Assembly (NCBI RefSeq): GCF_000741705.1
Contig: NZ_JGZI01000009.1
Location: forward strand, 124,001-188,000
DNA length: 64,000 nucleotides
Source of the DNA: Bifidobacterium psychraerophilum
GTDB taxonomy: Bacteria; Actinomycetota; Actinomycetes; Actinomycetales; Bifidobacteriaceae
Direction of reading: 5' to 3'
Of this stretch, positions 37,188 to 46,058 are shown piece by piece. The translations under genes were made by a program, and so were the position numbers. The stretch's first letter is position 1. Each line of letters starts with the position of its first letter. Below the pieces are notes generated by a model. The model searched no databases. It worked only from the letters and a program-made list of their open reading frames with translations, and was not told the origin of the DNA.

Positions 37188-39509
37188 CTAACGTACGGTG
37201 AAGCTCAGGCTCTGGCAGTCAGCGTTCTTTGATGACGAGCCGATCAGCACTTCGAAATCACCGTCTTCGACCACACGTTCCTCACGCTCATTGACGAGCG
37301 TGCAATCCGATACCTTGAGATCAACCGTTGCGAGCGCCTGCTCGCCCGCAGGCACGGTGAGCTGCGTGAAGCCTTTGAGCTCCTTGTTCGCCCAGCTGAC
37401 CGAGGTCACCACATCGTGGACGTAGAGCTGCACGGTTTCGGTTGCCGGCCTTGTTCCCTTATTGCTCAGCAGCACCTGGGCGCGAAGCGTGTCGCCGATG
37501 TGCACGTTATCGAGTGAGCGTTCCGCATCCAAGGTGCCCGCGTCGTCGAGCACATGAAGTGAGGCTTCGCTGTACTCAACGGTGGAGTAGGACAGCCCTT
37601 CCCCGAAGCAGTATTCCGGTTCCTGGGTGAGATCGGCGTAGCGCAGGCCATGCTGCCCGCGGATCTGGTTGTAGTAGGTCGGCTGCTGCCCGCTGTGGCG
37701 TGCGAAGGAGATCGGGAGCCTGCCTTTGGGCTCAATCTTTCCAAGGAGCAGCTCCGCCAAAGCCCTGCCGCCCTGCATCCCGGGGTTTCCGGCCCAGATG
37801 ATGGCCGAGGCATCCTTGCAGCATGGGGGCAGAATCAGCGGTTTTGAGGCCATCAGCACGATGATCAGTGCTTTGCCCTGTTCCCTGGTTGATGTGCTGA
37901 GCGCTTCGAGCAATGCATTCTGCGCGCCGAAGAGCTCAAGCGTGGCTGTGGACCTTCCCTCACCAATCAGCTCGATGACGTCCCCGACCACGGCGATGGT
38001 GACGTCGGAGGAACGGCTGGCCTCCAGCGCCTCCTCGATCAGGTGCGGATCCGGCTCGCAGGCCCGTTGGATCGGTGGCCGTGGCTGTCCGTCAGGGAAT
38101 CGGGCACCGTCCGGATCCGTTTCCAAGGTCAGCACATCGGCTCCTTTGGCGTAGCGAACCTGCCAGTCGGACGGAACCGTCGCCCGCAAGCCGTCCAGAG
38201 CGGTGACGACGGTTTCGCGAGGTTCCTCGCTGATCCATCCGACCTGACCTGATCCTCCGGCCCAATCCCCGAGCTGGTTGTTCGGGTCATCGGCCAGCGG
38301 GCCCACGAGTGCGATGCTCCTGGTCTGCGCAGGCTGCTGCTTGTGTTCAGACTGCAATGGCAGGGTGCCGTCATTGCGCAGCAGCACCAGTGAGGCGCGT
38401 GCCATGTCGAGGTTCTCCCGGGTATGCTCCGCTGTGCCGATATCACTGCTGATTCTCGCGGAATCGGGGATTCTGGGATTCTCGAACAGGCCGAGTTCGA
38501 ATTTGAGCCGCAGGATGCGCCCGACGGGGGCGTCCAGATCGGATTCGGCGATCATGCCTTGGGAGAGGGCCTGCAGTGCGCCTTCGTAGAATCGCGGGGT
38601 GCTCATGATCATGTCGTTGCCGGCTTTGATCGCGGCCGCCGCGGCATGTGTGTAATCGGGTTGGATATTCTGTTCCCAGACCATGCGACCGACATTGTCC
38701 CAATCGGTGACGAGCATGCCCTGATATCCCCATTCCCCTCTGAGCACATCGTTGAGCAGCCATCGGTTCAGCGTGATCGGCACGCCGTCGGTGCTCTGGT
38801 AACCAAGCATGAAGGTGCTGCATCCTTCCTTCGCCACCCGCTCGAAGGGGGGCAGGAACCATGAACGCATCTTGCGATGCGAGATATCCGCCTCCGAGGC
38901 ATCGCGTCCACCCTGTGTTTCGGAGTATGCGGCGAAATGCTTCGCGGTGGCCAGAATGCTGCTCGGGTCGTCCAGTCCCTTGCCTTGGTATCCACGCACC
39001 ATAGCGGATGCCAATTCGCCGATCAGTGTGGGGTCTTCGCCGAAGGTCTCGCCGACACGTCCCCATCTCAGATCGCGTGCGATGCACAGCACCGGTGAAA
39101 ACGTCCAGTGAACGCCTGTGGCGGAGGCTTCGATGGCTGTCACTCTGGCGGCTCGTTCGAGCAGTTCGGGGTTCCATGAGGCTGCCATCGTGAGCTGGGT
39201 GGGGAAAATAGTGGCACCTGGCCAGAAGGAATAGCCGTGGATGCAGTCCTCTCCGACGATCAGCGGGATCTGCAGACGTGTGCGACGCACCAGCTTGGCC
39301 GCTTCGATGAGGTTTTCGGGAGATGCGTGCAGGATGGAACCCACATGGGTCTCCAGGATGCGGCTCTCCAGATCCTGCTGGGCGTCCAGCTGCATGAGCT
39401 GCCCGACCTTCTCCTCCACGCTCATGCGGGAGATCAGGTCCTTGATTCTTGTTGCTACGGTGTTCTCCGGATTCTGATAATCAGGTATCCGCGCGCTGCG
39501 ATCGGTCAT
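37188..39509 (-). CDS. GH3 beta-glucosidase
   Basis: A 773-residue GH3 enzyme from the ATG at 39509; the longer upstream reading adds low-complexity arginine-rich sequence without a ribosome site. It has the N-terminal TIM barrel with KHFAAYSETQGGRDASEADIS and nucleophile D269 in GMLVTDWDN. The second alpha/beta sandwich domain follows, then a C-terminal fibronectin-III-like domain (RPATETVQLYVHDV). There is no signal peptide, so it hydrolyses imported beta-glucosides in the cytoplasm. It is divergent from an LplB/LplC transport operon that also carries a GH30 gene; together they suggest beta-gluco-oligosaccharide use. Confidence 0.92.
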   Translation of the reverse strand: MTDRSARIPDYQNPENTVATRIKDLISRMSVEEKVGQLMQLDAQQDLESRILETHVGSILHASPENLIEAAKLVRRTRLQIPLIVGEDCIHGYSFWPGATIFPTQLTMAASWNPELLERAARVTAIEASATGVHWTFSPVLCIARDLRWGRVGETFGEDPTLIGELASAMVRGYQGKGLDDPSSILATAKHFAAYSETQGGRDASEADISHRKMRSWFLPPFERVAKEGCSTFMLGYQSTDGVPITLNRWLLNDVLRGEWGYQGMLVTDWDNVGRMVWEQNIQPDYTHAAAAAIKAGNDMIMSTPRFYEGALQALSQGMIAESDLDAPVGRILRLKFELGLFENPRIPDSARISSDIGTAEHTRENLDMARASLVLLRNDGTLPLQSEHKQQPAQTRSIALVGPLADDPNNQLGDWAGGSGQVGWISEEPRETVVTALDGLRATVPSDWQVRYAKGADVLTLETDPDGARFPDGQPRPPIQRACEPDPHLIEEALEASRSSDVTIAVVGDVIELIGEGRSTATLELFGAQNALLEALSTSTREQGKALIIVLMASKPLILPPCCKDASAIIWAGNPGMQGGRALAELLLGKIEPKGRLPISFARHSGQQPTYYNQIRGQHGLRYADLTQEPEYCFGEGLSYSTVEYSEASLHVLDDAGTLDAERSLDNVHIGDTLRAQVLLSNKGTRPATETVQLYVHDVVTSVSWANKELKGFTQLTVPAGEQALATVDLKVSDCTLVNEREERVVEDGDFEVLIGSSSKNADCQSLSFTVR

Positions 39510-39698
39510 ATGTCCGTCCCTTCGATGTCTGGTGTTTTGCTGCCCAGGCGCTTTGCCGGCTGTCCGAAGGAGAGAAGGAAGCAATCGCATCGGTGCCGCA
39601 TAACGAGATTCTTTCACATCCTGCACCTGTATCGGCTGCGGTCGGCGTCTTCGCCGCTCCGCCCTCAACGACGGCCGAAGCAGTGGGCATTGAAAATT

Positions 39699-39727
39699 AG
39701 ATTACTTATAAGTAAGTAAAAACTCAA
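39699..39727 (-). promoter_or_regulatory. GH3 gene promoter with 14-base palindrome
   Basis: On the minus strand a -35 TTGAGT (39722-39727), a 17-base spacer and a -10 TAATCT (39699-39704) lead to a leader of about 180 bases. The perfect palindrome TTACTTATAAGTAA (39702-39715) covers the -10 and half the spacer, as an operator would. Confidence 0.55.
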
Positions 39728-39807
39728 CTTGGAAAACGGGGGAAACGCCGTACTTGAGATTGTATTCCCTTTATTTGCAACAGTTTCAGCATCGGCAAGT
39801 GATGGAT

Positions 39808-39836
39808 TTGACACATAACTGACCAGTCAGTATATT
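39808..39836 (+). promoter_or_regulatory. Near-consensus promoter of the second transport operon
   Basis: TTGACA (39808-39813), a 17-base spacer and TATATT (39831-39836) give one of the strongest promoters visible in the window. A TetR-type operator fills most of the spacer, which fits a promoter that is strong but tightly repressed. Confidence 0.75.
39818..39831. promoter_or_regulatory. TetR-type operator in the promoter spacer
   Basis: ACTGAC and GTCAGT are perfect inverted arms around CA. The site lies between -35 and -10 of the strong promoter at 39808-39836. The TetR gene at the far end of the same operon (46059-46703) is the best candidate regulator; this is inference. Confidence 0.6.
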
Positions 39837-40163
39837 CGAGGCTGTACAAGGCAGGACGAGGACGTTCCGATCAATTGCACACGCATGAAGTCAACGTAGA
39901 ACAGCCATATAGCGAATGCCGCATTGTTGTGGCGCCATGTCGACAGGTATAGGCATCGGCGACAACGCACTGTGGCTGCAGGATGTGGCGCGCTGTGCGG
40001 GAGCGACCACCATGCATCGCCTATTCGTTCCGGCGACGCGGTACTCGCCACGAGCTCCGTGGCCTTCGTCGAAATCCTGTACATGCAACGCGGCGCAGCG
40101 GAGCGTCGCACCCGGCATCAGGCGTCGGGAAGGTTGCGAAGAGCTTTACGGAAAGGGGTCTGG

Positions 40164-41135
40164 ATGCAAACCTCGGCAAAATCCATGCCGCGTGCCACAC
40201 ACCCGGAATCGGGAAGAGTCGCCCGCATCCGCCAATGGTGGAGTCAGTTCGTGTATCAGTGGCAACTCCAGGCAATGGTCGTTCCCGGCATCGTGTTCAT
40301 GATCGTGTTCAATTTCATTCCGATCTATGGCCTGGTGCTGGCGTTCAAAAGCTACACGGTGGTCGACACCATCTCCAGCGCGCCTTGGGTGGGGTGGGAG
40401 AATTTCCGCATCATCCTGAGCGACAAGTATTTCTGGAGCTCGGTCTGGAACACGATGGGTATCAGTGCCATCAAACTCTCCCTCGGATTCGTGCTGCCGA
40501 TCATACTGGCCGTGATGATCTATGAGGTACCTTGGGGGCCCTTCAAACGCATCGTGCAGACCCTGACCTACCTGCCTCACTTCTTCTCCTGGATCATTCT
40601 CGGAGGCATGCTCATCAACTGGCTTTCCACCAATGGCCTGCTGAACGAAGTACTCAACTTCGTAGGTATCAATGCCTCGTCGAATTACCTGCTCGATGCC
40701 GATAAGTACTGGGGGATCGCGGCCCTCTCCGATGTCTGGAAGGAAGCGGGCTGGGGGACGATTCTTTACCTGGCGGTCATGGCGGGAATCGATCCCTCCC
40801 TCTACGAAGCGGCTGAGATGGATGGCGCTTCGAAGATCAGGCGCATCTGGCATATCACGATCCCCGAGCTTGGAACCATGATCACCCTGAACCTGGTGCT
40901 GTCGGTCTCTGCGCTCTTCGGATCGAATCTTGACCAGACGCTGATCCTGATGAACACCCAGAACCAACCGAAATCCGAGGTCATCAACTCGTATGTCTAT
41001 CGGATCGGTCTGACGCAGGGGGACTTCTCCTATGCGACCGCCGTCGGGCTGGGTGTCTCCATAGTCTCGGTCATCCTTCTGGTCATCACCAATGTGGTGA
41101 GCAAAAAGGTCAATGACAATCAGTCGGTGTTGTAG
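40164..41135 (+). CDS. Sugar ABC transporter permease, LplB type (second locus)
   Basis: The 323-residue membrane subunit has about six helices and the EAA loop YEAAEMDGASKIRRIWHITIP. The ATG at 40164 is chosen for the GGAAAGGGGTC before it; the in-frame start at 39924 has neither motif nor ribosome site. It parallels the permease at 7374-8333. The partner permease follows, and no ATPase gene is nearby. Confidence 0.91.
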   Translation: MQTSAKSMPRATHPESGRVARIRQWWSQFVYQWQLQAMVVPGIVFMIVFNFIPIYGLVLAFKSYTVVDTISSAPWVGWENFRIILSDKYFWSSVWNTMGISAIKLSLGFVLPIILAVMIYEVPWGPFKRIVQTLTYLPHFFSWIILGGMLINWLSTNGLLNEVLNFVGINASSNYLLDADKYWGIAALSDVWKEAGWGTILYLAVMAGIDPSLYEAAEMDGASKIRRIWHITIPELGTMITLNLVLSVSALFGSNLDQTLILMNTQNQPKSEVINSYVYRIGLTQGDFSYATAVGLGVSIVSVILLVITNVVSKKVNDNQSVL

Positions 41136-41144
41136 GAGGATGAG

Positions 41145-42071
41145 ATGAGCAGGAAAACAGCCGTCAAATTGGGCAACCCTCAGGCAATCGGCGCAGGGCG
41201 GGCCGTACGGCACGGATCCATGACCTTCAATGTGGTGAACACGATGGTGCTGGTCGCGTTCACGTTGATCATCGTGATACCGGTCTGGAATGTGGTCATC
41301 TCCTCATTCGCCTCCAACCAGTCCCTGAGCGAAGGCAATTTCATATTCTGGCCCAAGGCACTGTCCTTGGATAATTACCGCTCCGTCTTCCAGGACGATC
41401 AGCTATGGCACGCGCTGCTGATTTCGGTGCTCAAAACCGCGATCGGCGTGGTTGCCCACACCCTGTTCTGTGCGGTATTCGCCTACCCGCTGAGCAAGGC
41501 GTATCTGAAGGGGCGCAAGCTGTACTCCGCAATGGGAATCATCACGATGTTCTTCAGTGGCGGCATGATCCCCACCTACCTGCTGATCAAATCGCTCGGT
41601 CTGCTGGATTCATTCTGGGTATACATCATTCCCGCTTTGTTCAGCTACTACGATGTGATCATCCTGATGAATTTCTTCAGGCAGGTGCCCTCATCGCTTG
41701 AGGAATCGGCGAAGATCGACGGCGCCAGTGAATGGCGTATATTCCGTTCGGTCATCCTGCCCCTGTCGAAGCCGGCCCTCGCCACCATCGCGTTGTTCCA
41801 TGGTGTGGCTCAGTGGAATGACTTCATGACCACGAAACTCTACATCACGAATGAGAACCTCTATCCCTTGCAGATGCGCCTGTATGACATCATCGTGCGT
41901 TCACAGGCCGCATCGGATATGGGCAACGTCGGGCAGGTCATATTGGACACCACCTCGCGCGGTGTCAGGCTGGCGACCATCATGATCACCATCGCGCCGA
42001 TCCTCGTGCTGTATCCATTCGTCCAACGCTACTTCGTAGGCGGCACGATGCTCGGAGCGGTGAAGGGCTGA
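41145..42071 (+). CDS. Sugar ABC transporter permease, LplC/YtcP type (second locus)
   Basis: The second membrane subunit of this importer has 308 residues. The FFSGGMIPTYLLIK segment, the EAA loop (SLEESAKIDGASEWRIFRSVILPL) and the tail MLGAVKG mark the LplC/YtcP type. It starts ten bases after its partner with TAGGAGGATGAG upstream. The gene order here is permease, permease, binding protein, whereas the first locus places the binding protein first. Confidence 0.91.
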   Translation: MSRKTAVKLGNPQAIGAGRAVRHGSMTFNVVNTMVLVAFTLIIVIPVWNVVISSFASNQSLSEGNFIFWPKALSLDNYRSVFQDDQLWHALLISVLKTAIGVVAHTLFCAVFAYPLSKAYLKGRKLYSAMGIITMFFSGGMIPTYLLIKSLGLLDSFWVYIIPALFSYYDVIILMNFFRQVPSSLEESAKIDGASEWRIFRSVILPLSKPALATIALFHGVAQWNDFMTTKLYITNENLYPLQMRLYDIIVRSQAASDMGNVGQVILDTTSRGVRLATIMITIAPILVLYPFVQRYFVGGTMLGAVKG

Positions 42072-42187
42072 TGCACGCGAAACGCGGATGACGCATGAAT
42101 GATGGTCCATGCCATCGCGGTATGGCGAATCGGGAAGGGGGTTGCGGACGCACTTTGGCAATACGTGATGATCGCGCGACGGCGCAT

Positions 42188-42206
42188 CCCGGGCCTGATG
42201 CCCGGG
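42188..42206 (+). terminator. Short GC-rich hairpin before the binding-protein gene
   Basis: CCCGGGC (42188-42194) and GCCCGGG (42200-42206) form a 7-bp all-GC stem around CTGAT, 75 bases before the binding-protein start. It may stabilise the binding-protein mRNA after processing or partly terminate the permease transcript. Confidence 0.35.
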
Positions 42207-42281
42207 TGACCGTAGCGGCCGGATTGCACGAAGGGAAATGGCTTAGGGGAAGTGAACAACGGAGCAAAGGAGCTACGTGCT

Positions 42282-43907
42282 ATGAAGAGTGTCAATAAGG
42301 CCGGGAAGATTGTGGCTGCAGCGGTTTCGGCGGTGCTGTCGCTGACTGCGCTCGCAGCCTGTGGATCGGGGGACGCGCAGGATGCGACCGCCACATTGCC
42401 CGATCCGTCATACAAGGTGTCGGAAAGCACGCCTGCATGGAAAGCGGATACGCGCAAGGACAACAAACTCACCTGGTATGTCAATGCGGATTGGTGGAAT
42501 AAATCCTTTGGCAAGGATATGATCACCGCCCAGATCAAAAAGGACCTGAACCTGGACATCACCTTCGTCACCGGTGATGACACCAAGCTCAACACATATT
42601 TCGCCAGCGGCAAGCTGCCGGACATCATCACGACCTTCGATTCGACCTCGAAGGTCGCCCAGACGGCCAATCAGTGGGCTTTGCCGCTCGAAGAGCTGGC
42701 GAAGAAGTACGATCCGTACTTCTCCAAGGTGGCCAAGAAGGAGACCCTGGACTGGTACAGGCTGAAAGACGGCAAAAGCTATGGTTACCCCTCCTACTCG
42801 AACACCACCGCCGATTACAAGTCGGGCATGATCCACCCGACCAGTGCATTCATCGTCAGAAAGGATGTGCTCAAAGCCATCGGCACACAGGACTTCACCA
42901 CCCCTGAGGGTTTTGTCAAAGGCATGCAGGCCATCAAGGAGAAATTCCCGAATCTGACGCCTTTCGGCTTCAATGATTTCACCGACAACAACAGCTCCCT
43001 GGAATCGACGGTGCAAGACATGCTTGGCGTGCCGATCACCACGAAATCCAACGCCTTCTACGACCGTGATCTGGACGCGGACTATATCAGCTGGCTGGAT
43101 GCATTCAGACAGGTGCATGCGGCAGGCAACATCTCGGACGACAGCTTCGCCGACGACGCGGATACCTTCAAGGAAAAGGTGTCCTCCGGCCAGTATGGCG
43201 CCATCATGATGCAGAATTTCGTCTCCACGGGCACCCAGTTGCAGACCTTTGCCTCGAAAAGCCCTGATTCCGCCTATGAGGCGGTGGACGGCATCCAGAG
43301 CACCGAAGGCAGGAAGCCGACCCTAAGCCAGTCCGGTCTGAGCGGCTGGTCCATCAACTACATCACGAAGCAGACCAAGAACCCGTCAAAGGCCATACAG
43401 GTCTTCGAGTACCTGCTGAGCGACTATGGACAGATGCTCACCAACTTCGGTGTTGAGGGCAAGACCTACACCAAAAACTCCGATGGCACGGTCTCGTGGA
43501 CCGAGCAGGCCAACCAGATCCGTCTGAACGAAACCGAGAAGTGGCAGAAGGAATACCGTATGGGTGAGTTCGTGCTCTTCGGGCATGATCGCTACAAGGC
43601 GCTGAACAAGGCCTCCTATGTGGACGCCGTCTGGCAGATGCAGGACTGGGGGCAGCAGTATCTGACGCCGCAGTTCAAAATCGAGAACATCGCACCGGAT
43701 ACCGGCAGCGCCGAAGCCCGTTCGCTGTCGGCCATCCAGACGAACTGGTCGACCACCATGGTCAGCATGATCCGCGCGGGCAGCAAATCCGATTTCGATG
43801 GCATCCTGAAGCAGTACAAGCAATTCCAGAAGGACAACAACATCGATCAGGTCAACTCGATACGCAGCGAGAAGATCAAGGCTAATGTCAAGAAATTGGC
43901 GGAGTAG
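42282..43907 (+). CDS. Sugar ABC transporter binding lipoprotein (second locus)
   Basis: The protein has 541 residues from the ATG at 42282 (AAAGGAGC upstream). The signal peptide ends in lipobox LAAC, with the cysteine at residue 27. It is of the same large LplA/YtcQ type as 3756-5390 and carries an aromatic-rich body with segments such as WYVNADWWNKSFG and GFNDFTDNNSS. Adjacent GH3 and GH30 enzymes suggest beta-linked gluco-oligosaccharides as cargo. A 12-bp hairpin follows the gene, as in the first locus. Confidence 0.88.
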   Translation: MKSVNKAGKIVAAAVSAVLSLTALAACGSGDAQDATATLPDPSYKVSESTPAWKADTRKDNKLTWYVNADWWNKSFGKDMITAQIKKDLNLDITFVTGDDTKLNTYFASGKLPDIITTFDSTSKVAQTANQWALPLEELAKKYDPYFSKVAKKETLDWYRLKDGKSYGYPSYSNTTADYKSGMIHPTSAFIVRKDVLKAIGTQDFTTPEGFVKGMQAIKEKFPNLTPFGFNDFTDNNSSLESTVQDMLGVPITTKSNAFYDRDLDADYISWLDAFRQVHAAGNISDDSFADDADTFKEKVSSGQYGAIMMQNFVSTGTQLQTFASKSPDSAYEAVDGIQSTEGRKPTLSQSGLSGWSINYITKQTKNPSKAIQVFEYLLSDYGQMLTNFGVEGKTYTKNSDGTVSWTEQANQIRLNETEKWQKEYRMGEFVLFGHDRYKALNKASYVDAVWQMQDWGQQYLTPQFKIENIAPDTGSAEARSLSAIQTNWSTTMVSMIRAGSKSDFDGILKQYKQFQKDNNIDQVNSIRSEKIKANVKKLAE

Positions 43908-43914
43908 ATGATTC

Positions 43915-43953
43915 CCGTTCCCGGAGTGGCACAGATGCCTCCTCCGGGAACGG
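43915..43953 (+). terminator. 12-bp hairpin after the second binding-protein gene
   Basis: CCGTTCCCGGAG (43915-43926) pairs perfectly with 43942-43953 around a 15-base loop, starting 8 bases after the stop codon. No T-run follows. It holds the same position as the hairpin at 5403-5449 in the first locus. Confidence 0.6.
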
Positions 43954-43980
43954 AAACACATGAGCAGACAGGAGATGCCG

Positions 43981-45330
43981 ATGGGAACGACCACAGCGTG
44001 GATGACCACCGATGCGGCTCATATGATGCGACCGCTGGCCTTGGCCGCCCCCGGTCACGCGCCCATCGACGATGAACTGACCTTCGATCATGGTGTGCGT
44101 CATCAACGGATCGCGGGTTTCGGCGCCTCCTTCACCGACTCCTCGGCCTTTCTGGTCAACGGTCTTGATGGGGGTGAGAAGCGGACGGTGATGCAACGTC
44201 TCTTCAGTTCGGATAAGGGCATCGGCCTGTCACTTCTGCGCAATCCCATCGGGGCTTCGGATTATGCGCGTTGGGTCTACAGCTATGACGATATGGCGGG
44301 CGGGGTCTCCGACGAGCATCTCGATCACTTCTCCATCGAGCATGATCGCGCGGACATCCTGCCGTTGACGGCATGGGCGATGCGCATCAACCCCGATCTT
44401 CGGCTGATCGCCTCCCCGTGGAGCGCCCCCGGCTGGATGAAGGACAGCGGCACGATGATCAGCGGATCCCTGCTGAAACGCTGGTATGGCGTGTACGCGG
44501 ATTATCTCGTCGCATTCATCAAGGCCTATGCGGATGAAGGTGTGGATGTGCATGCGATCACCATCCAGAACGAGCCACTGTTCGAGCCCTCCCATTATCC
44601 CGGGATGCCGTTATCCGCAAGGGAGGCCGTGGATTTCGTCCTCCGGCATCTGCGTCCGGCGCTGCACGCTGCAGGATTGCGGACGAGGATTTTCGGGTAT
44701 GACCACAACTGGGATCATCCGGAATACCCCGAGTACCTGCTTGCTCATGCGGCCGAGGCCTTTGACGGCATCGCCTGGCATTGGTACGGGGGAGAGCCAT
44801 CGGTGCAGAGTCTGCTCTCCAGACGCTTCGGGGATAAGCCCGTGTACTTCACTGAGGGGTCCGGAGGTGATTGGATTCCGGCTTTCGAAGCGGCCTTCAG
44901 CAACGTGATGCGTTCCGGAATCGATATCCTGCGGCACCGTTCACGCTCATTCATGCTGTGGAACATCGCCTTGGACGAGCGCAACGGTCCTGTGGTGCCG
45001 GGCTTCGGGCGAAGTACCTGCAGGGGGCTGCTGCGTATCGGCAAGGGCAAGCGGGTCGAATACACACTCGACTATTACGGTCTGGGCCATTTCAGCTCGG
45101 TGATCAGACCGGGCGCCACACGCATCGAAAGCAGCCAGACGCCATCGATACGGACGCTTGCCTGCGATAATCCCGATGGCAGCACGGGCTATGTATTCTT
45201 CAACGACACCCAGCGCTCCAGATATGTGCATGCTGGCGACGGTGCCCTGGATGTGGCTGTGAGCATGCCTCCCAAATCCGCGCTCAGCATCATCGCGCGT
45301 GGAGGAGATAGCGGCGAGGTGGGCGCATGA
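43981..45330 (+). CDS. GH30 beta-glycosidase
   Basis: A 449-residue GH30 enzyme. The ATG at 43981 lies 6 bases after AGGAG; ATGs at 43960 and 43975 are in frame but worse placed. The TIM barrel has acid/base E198 in TIQNEPLF and nucleophile E292 in VYFTEGSGG. The beta-sandwich extension ends near GDGALDVAVSMPPKSALSIIA. There is no signal peptide, so it acts in the cytoplasm on imported sugars. GH30 covers glucosylceramidase, beta-1,6-glucanase, beta-xylosidase and beta-glucosidase; neighbours favour a beta-glucosidase-type role. It overlaps the next gene by four bases (ATGA). Confidence 0.9.
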   Translation: MGTTTAWMTTDAAHMMRPLALAAPGHAPIDDELTFDHGVRHQRIAGFGASFTDSSAFLVNGLDGGEKRTVMQRLFSSDKGIGLSLLRNPIGASDYARWVYSYDDMAGGVSDEHLDHFSIEHDRADILPLTAWAMRINPDLRLIASPWSAPGWMKDSGTMISGSLLKRWYGVYADYLVAFIKAYADEGVDVHAITIQNEPLFEPSHYPGMPLSAREAVDFVLRHLRPALHAAGLRTRIFGYDHNWDHPEYPEYLLAHAAEAFDGIAWHWYGGEPSVQSLLSRRFGDKPVYFTEGSGGDWIPAFEAAFSNVMRSGIDILRHRSRSFMLWNIALDERNGPVVPGFGRSTCRGLLRIGKGKRVEYTLDYYGLGHFSSVIRPGATRIESSQTPSIRTLACDNPDGSTGYVFFNDTQRSRYVHAGDGALDVAVSMPPKSALSIIARGGDSGEVGA

Positions 45331-45944
45331 AGACATTGCTTTCGATCGACGGCAAGGTATACGCGGTGCTGAACGTCATGGTTGAGCTCCTGGAACTGAA
45401 TCTGCTCTTCATCATCGGGTGCCTGCCGATCGTCACCATAGGAAGCAGCGCTGTCTCGTTGTACGAGGTGGTGTTCCAGATCCGCAAGGAGGGGACCGTG
45501 CGGGTCCTGCCCCGATTCTGGAAGGCCTTTCGGGGCAATCTGCTTAAGGGGATCGTGTTATGGGCGATTGTTGCGGCCACCTTCGCCGCGATGGTGCTGT
45601 CATACTGGATGCTTTCGAATATCTCGCACGGGAACATCCTCGTTCTGCTGCCGATGTGCGTCATCATCGCCGTACTGCTGCTCGCATCAGGGTATGTCTT
45701 CGCGCTGGCGGGGCGTTACGATATGGGCGTCGCCGCGATTGTGCGTGCCTCGCTGTCCCTCGCCCTTCAGCATGCCTTCATCTCCGCGCTGGCCGTCATC
45801 CTGTTTCTTGCGGTGGTGTGTCTCATCCCGGTCTTGCTGCCAAGGCTGCTGTTCCTCTGGGTCTTCTTCGCCTTCGGGCTGACGGCGTACCTGCACAGCT
45901 GGCTCCTCATCAGGGTGTTCGAACAGCACGGCGATGCTGGATGA
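45327..45944 (+). CDS. YesL-like (DUF624) membrane protein, second copy
   Basis: A 205-residue protein with four or five hydrophobic segments and the YesL layout: an N-terminal helix (VMVELLELNLLFIIGCLPIVTIG), a PRFWKAFRGNLLKG loop, and a hydrophobic C-terminal half. It is tied to the GH30 gene by a four-base overlap, and the first locus has a YesL-like gene at the same place. That repeated link to LplA/B/C transporters argues for a role in the import system, but none is proven. Confidence 0.78.
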   Translation: MKTLLSIDGKVYAVLNVMVELLELNLLFIIGCLPIVTIGSSAVSLYEVVFQIRKEGTVRVLPRFWKAFRGNLLKGIVLWAIVAATFAAMVLSYWMLSNISHGNILVLLPMCVIIAVLLLASGYVFALAGRYDMGVAAIVRASLSLALQHAFISALAVILFLAVVCLIPVLLPRLLFLWVFFAFGLTAYLHSWLLIRVFEQHGDAG

Positions 45945-46058
45945 GCGCGCCCAGACCCTCTGTGGCGTGCCGTTCTGCCGCACCTGGGGTGGAAGATGAT
46001 TTATGATGACAGATAATGCCGATCAGTCATGGTGATCGCATCGGAGCATGGAGCGACA

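Larger units (their letters stand above)
39510..40163. other. 654-base divergent control region
   Basis: It separates the GH3 gene from the transport operon and contains the two promoters and two palindromes listed separately. From the predicted start near 39843 to the permease ATG at 40164 the leader is about 320 bases. Open frames there have no ribosome sites or family motifs. I see no riboswitch or coding signature in it. Confidence 0.5.

Noticed and set aside
39924-40163. N-terminal extension of the second-locus LplB-type permease
   Set aside because: The added 80 residues are basic and unlike the family; a good ribosome site stands just before ATG 40164.
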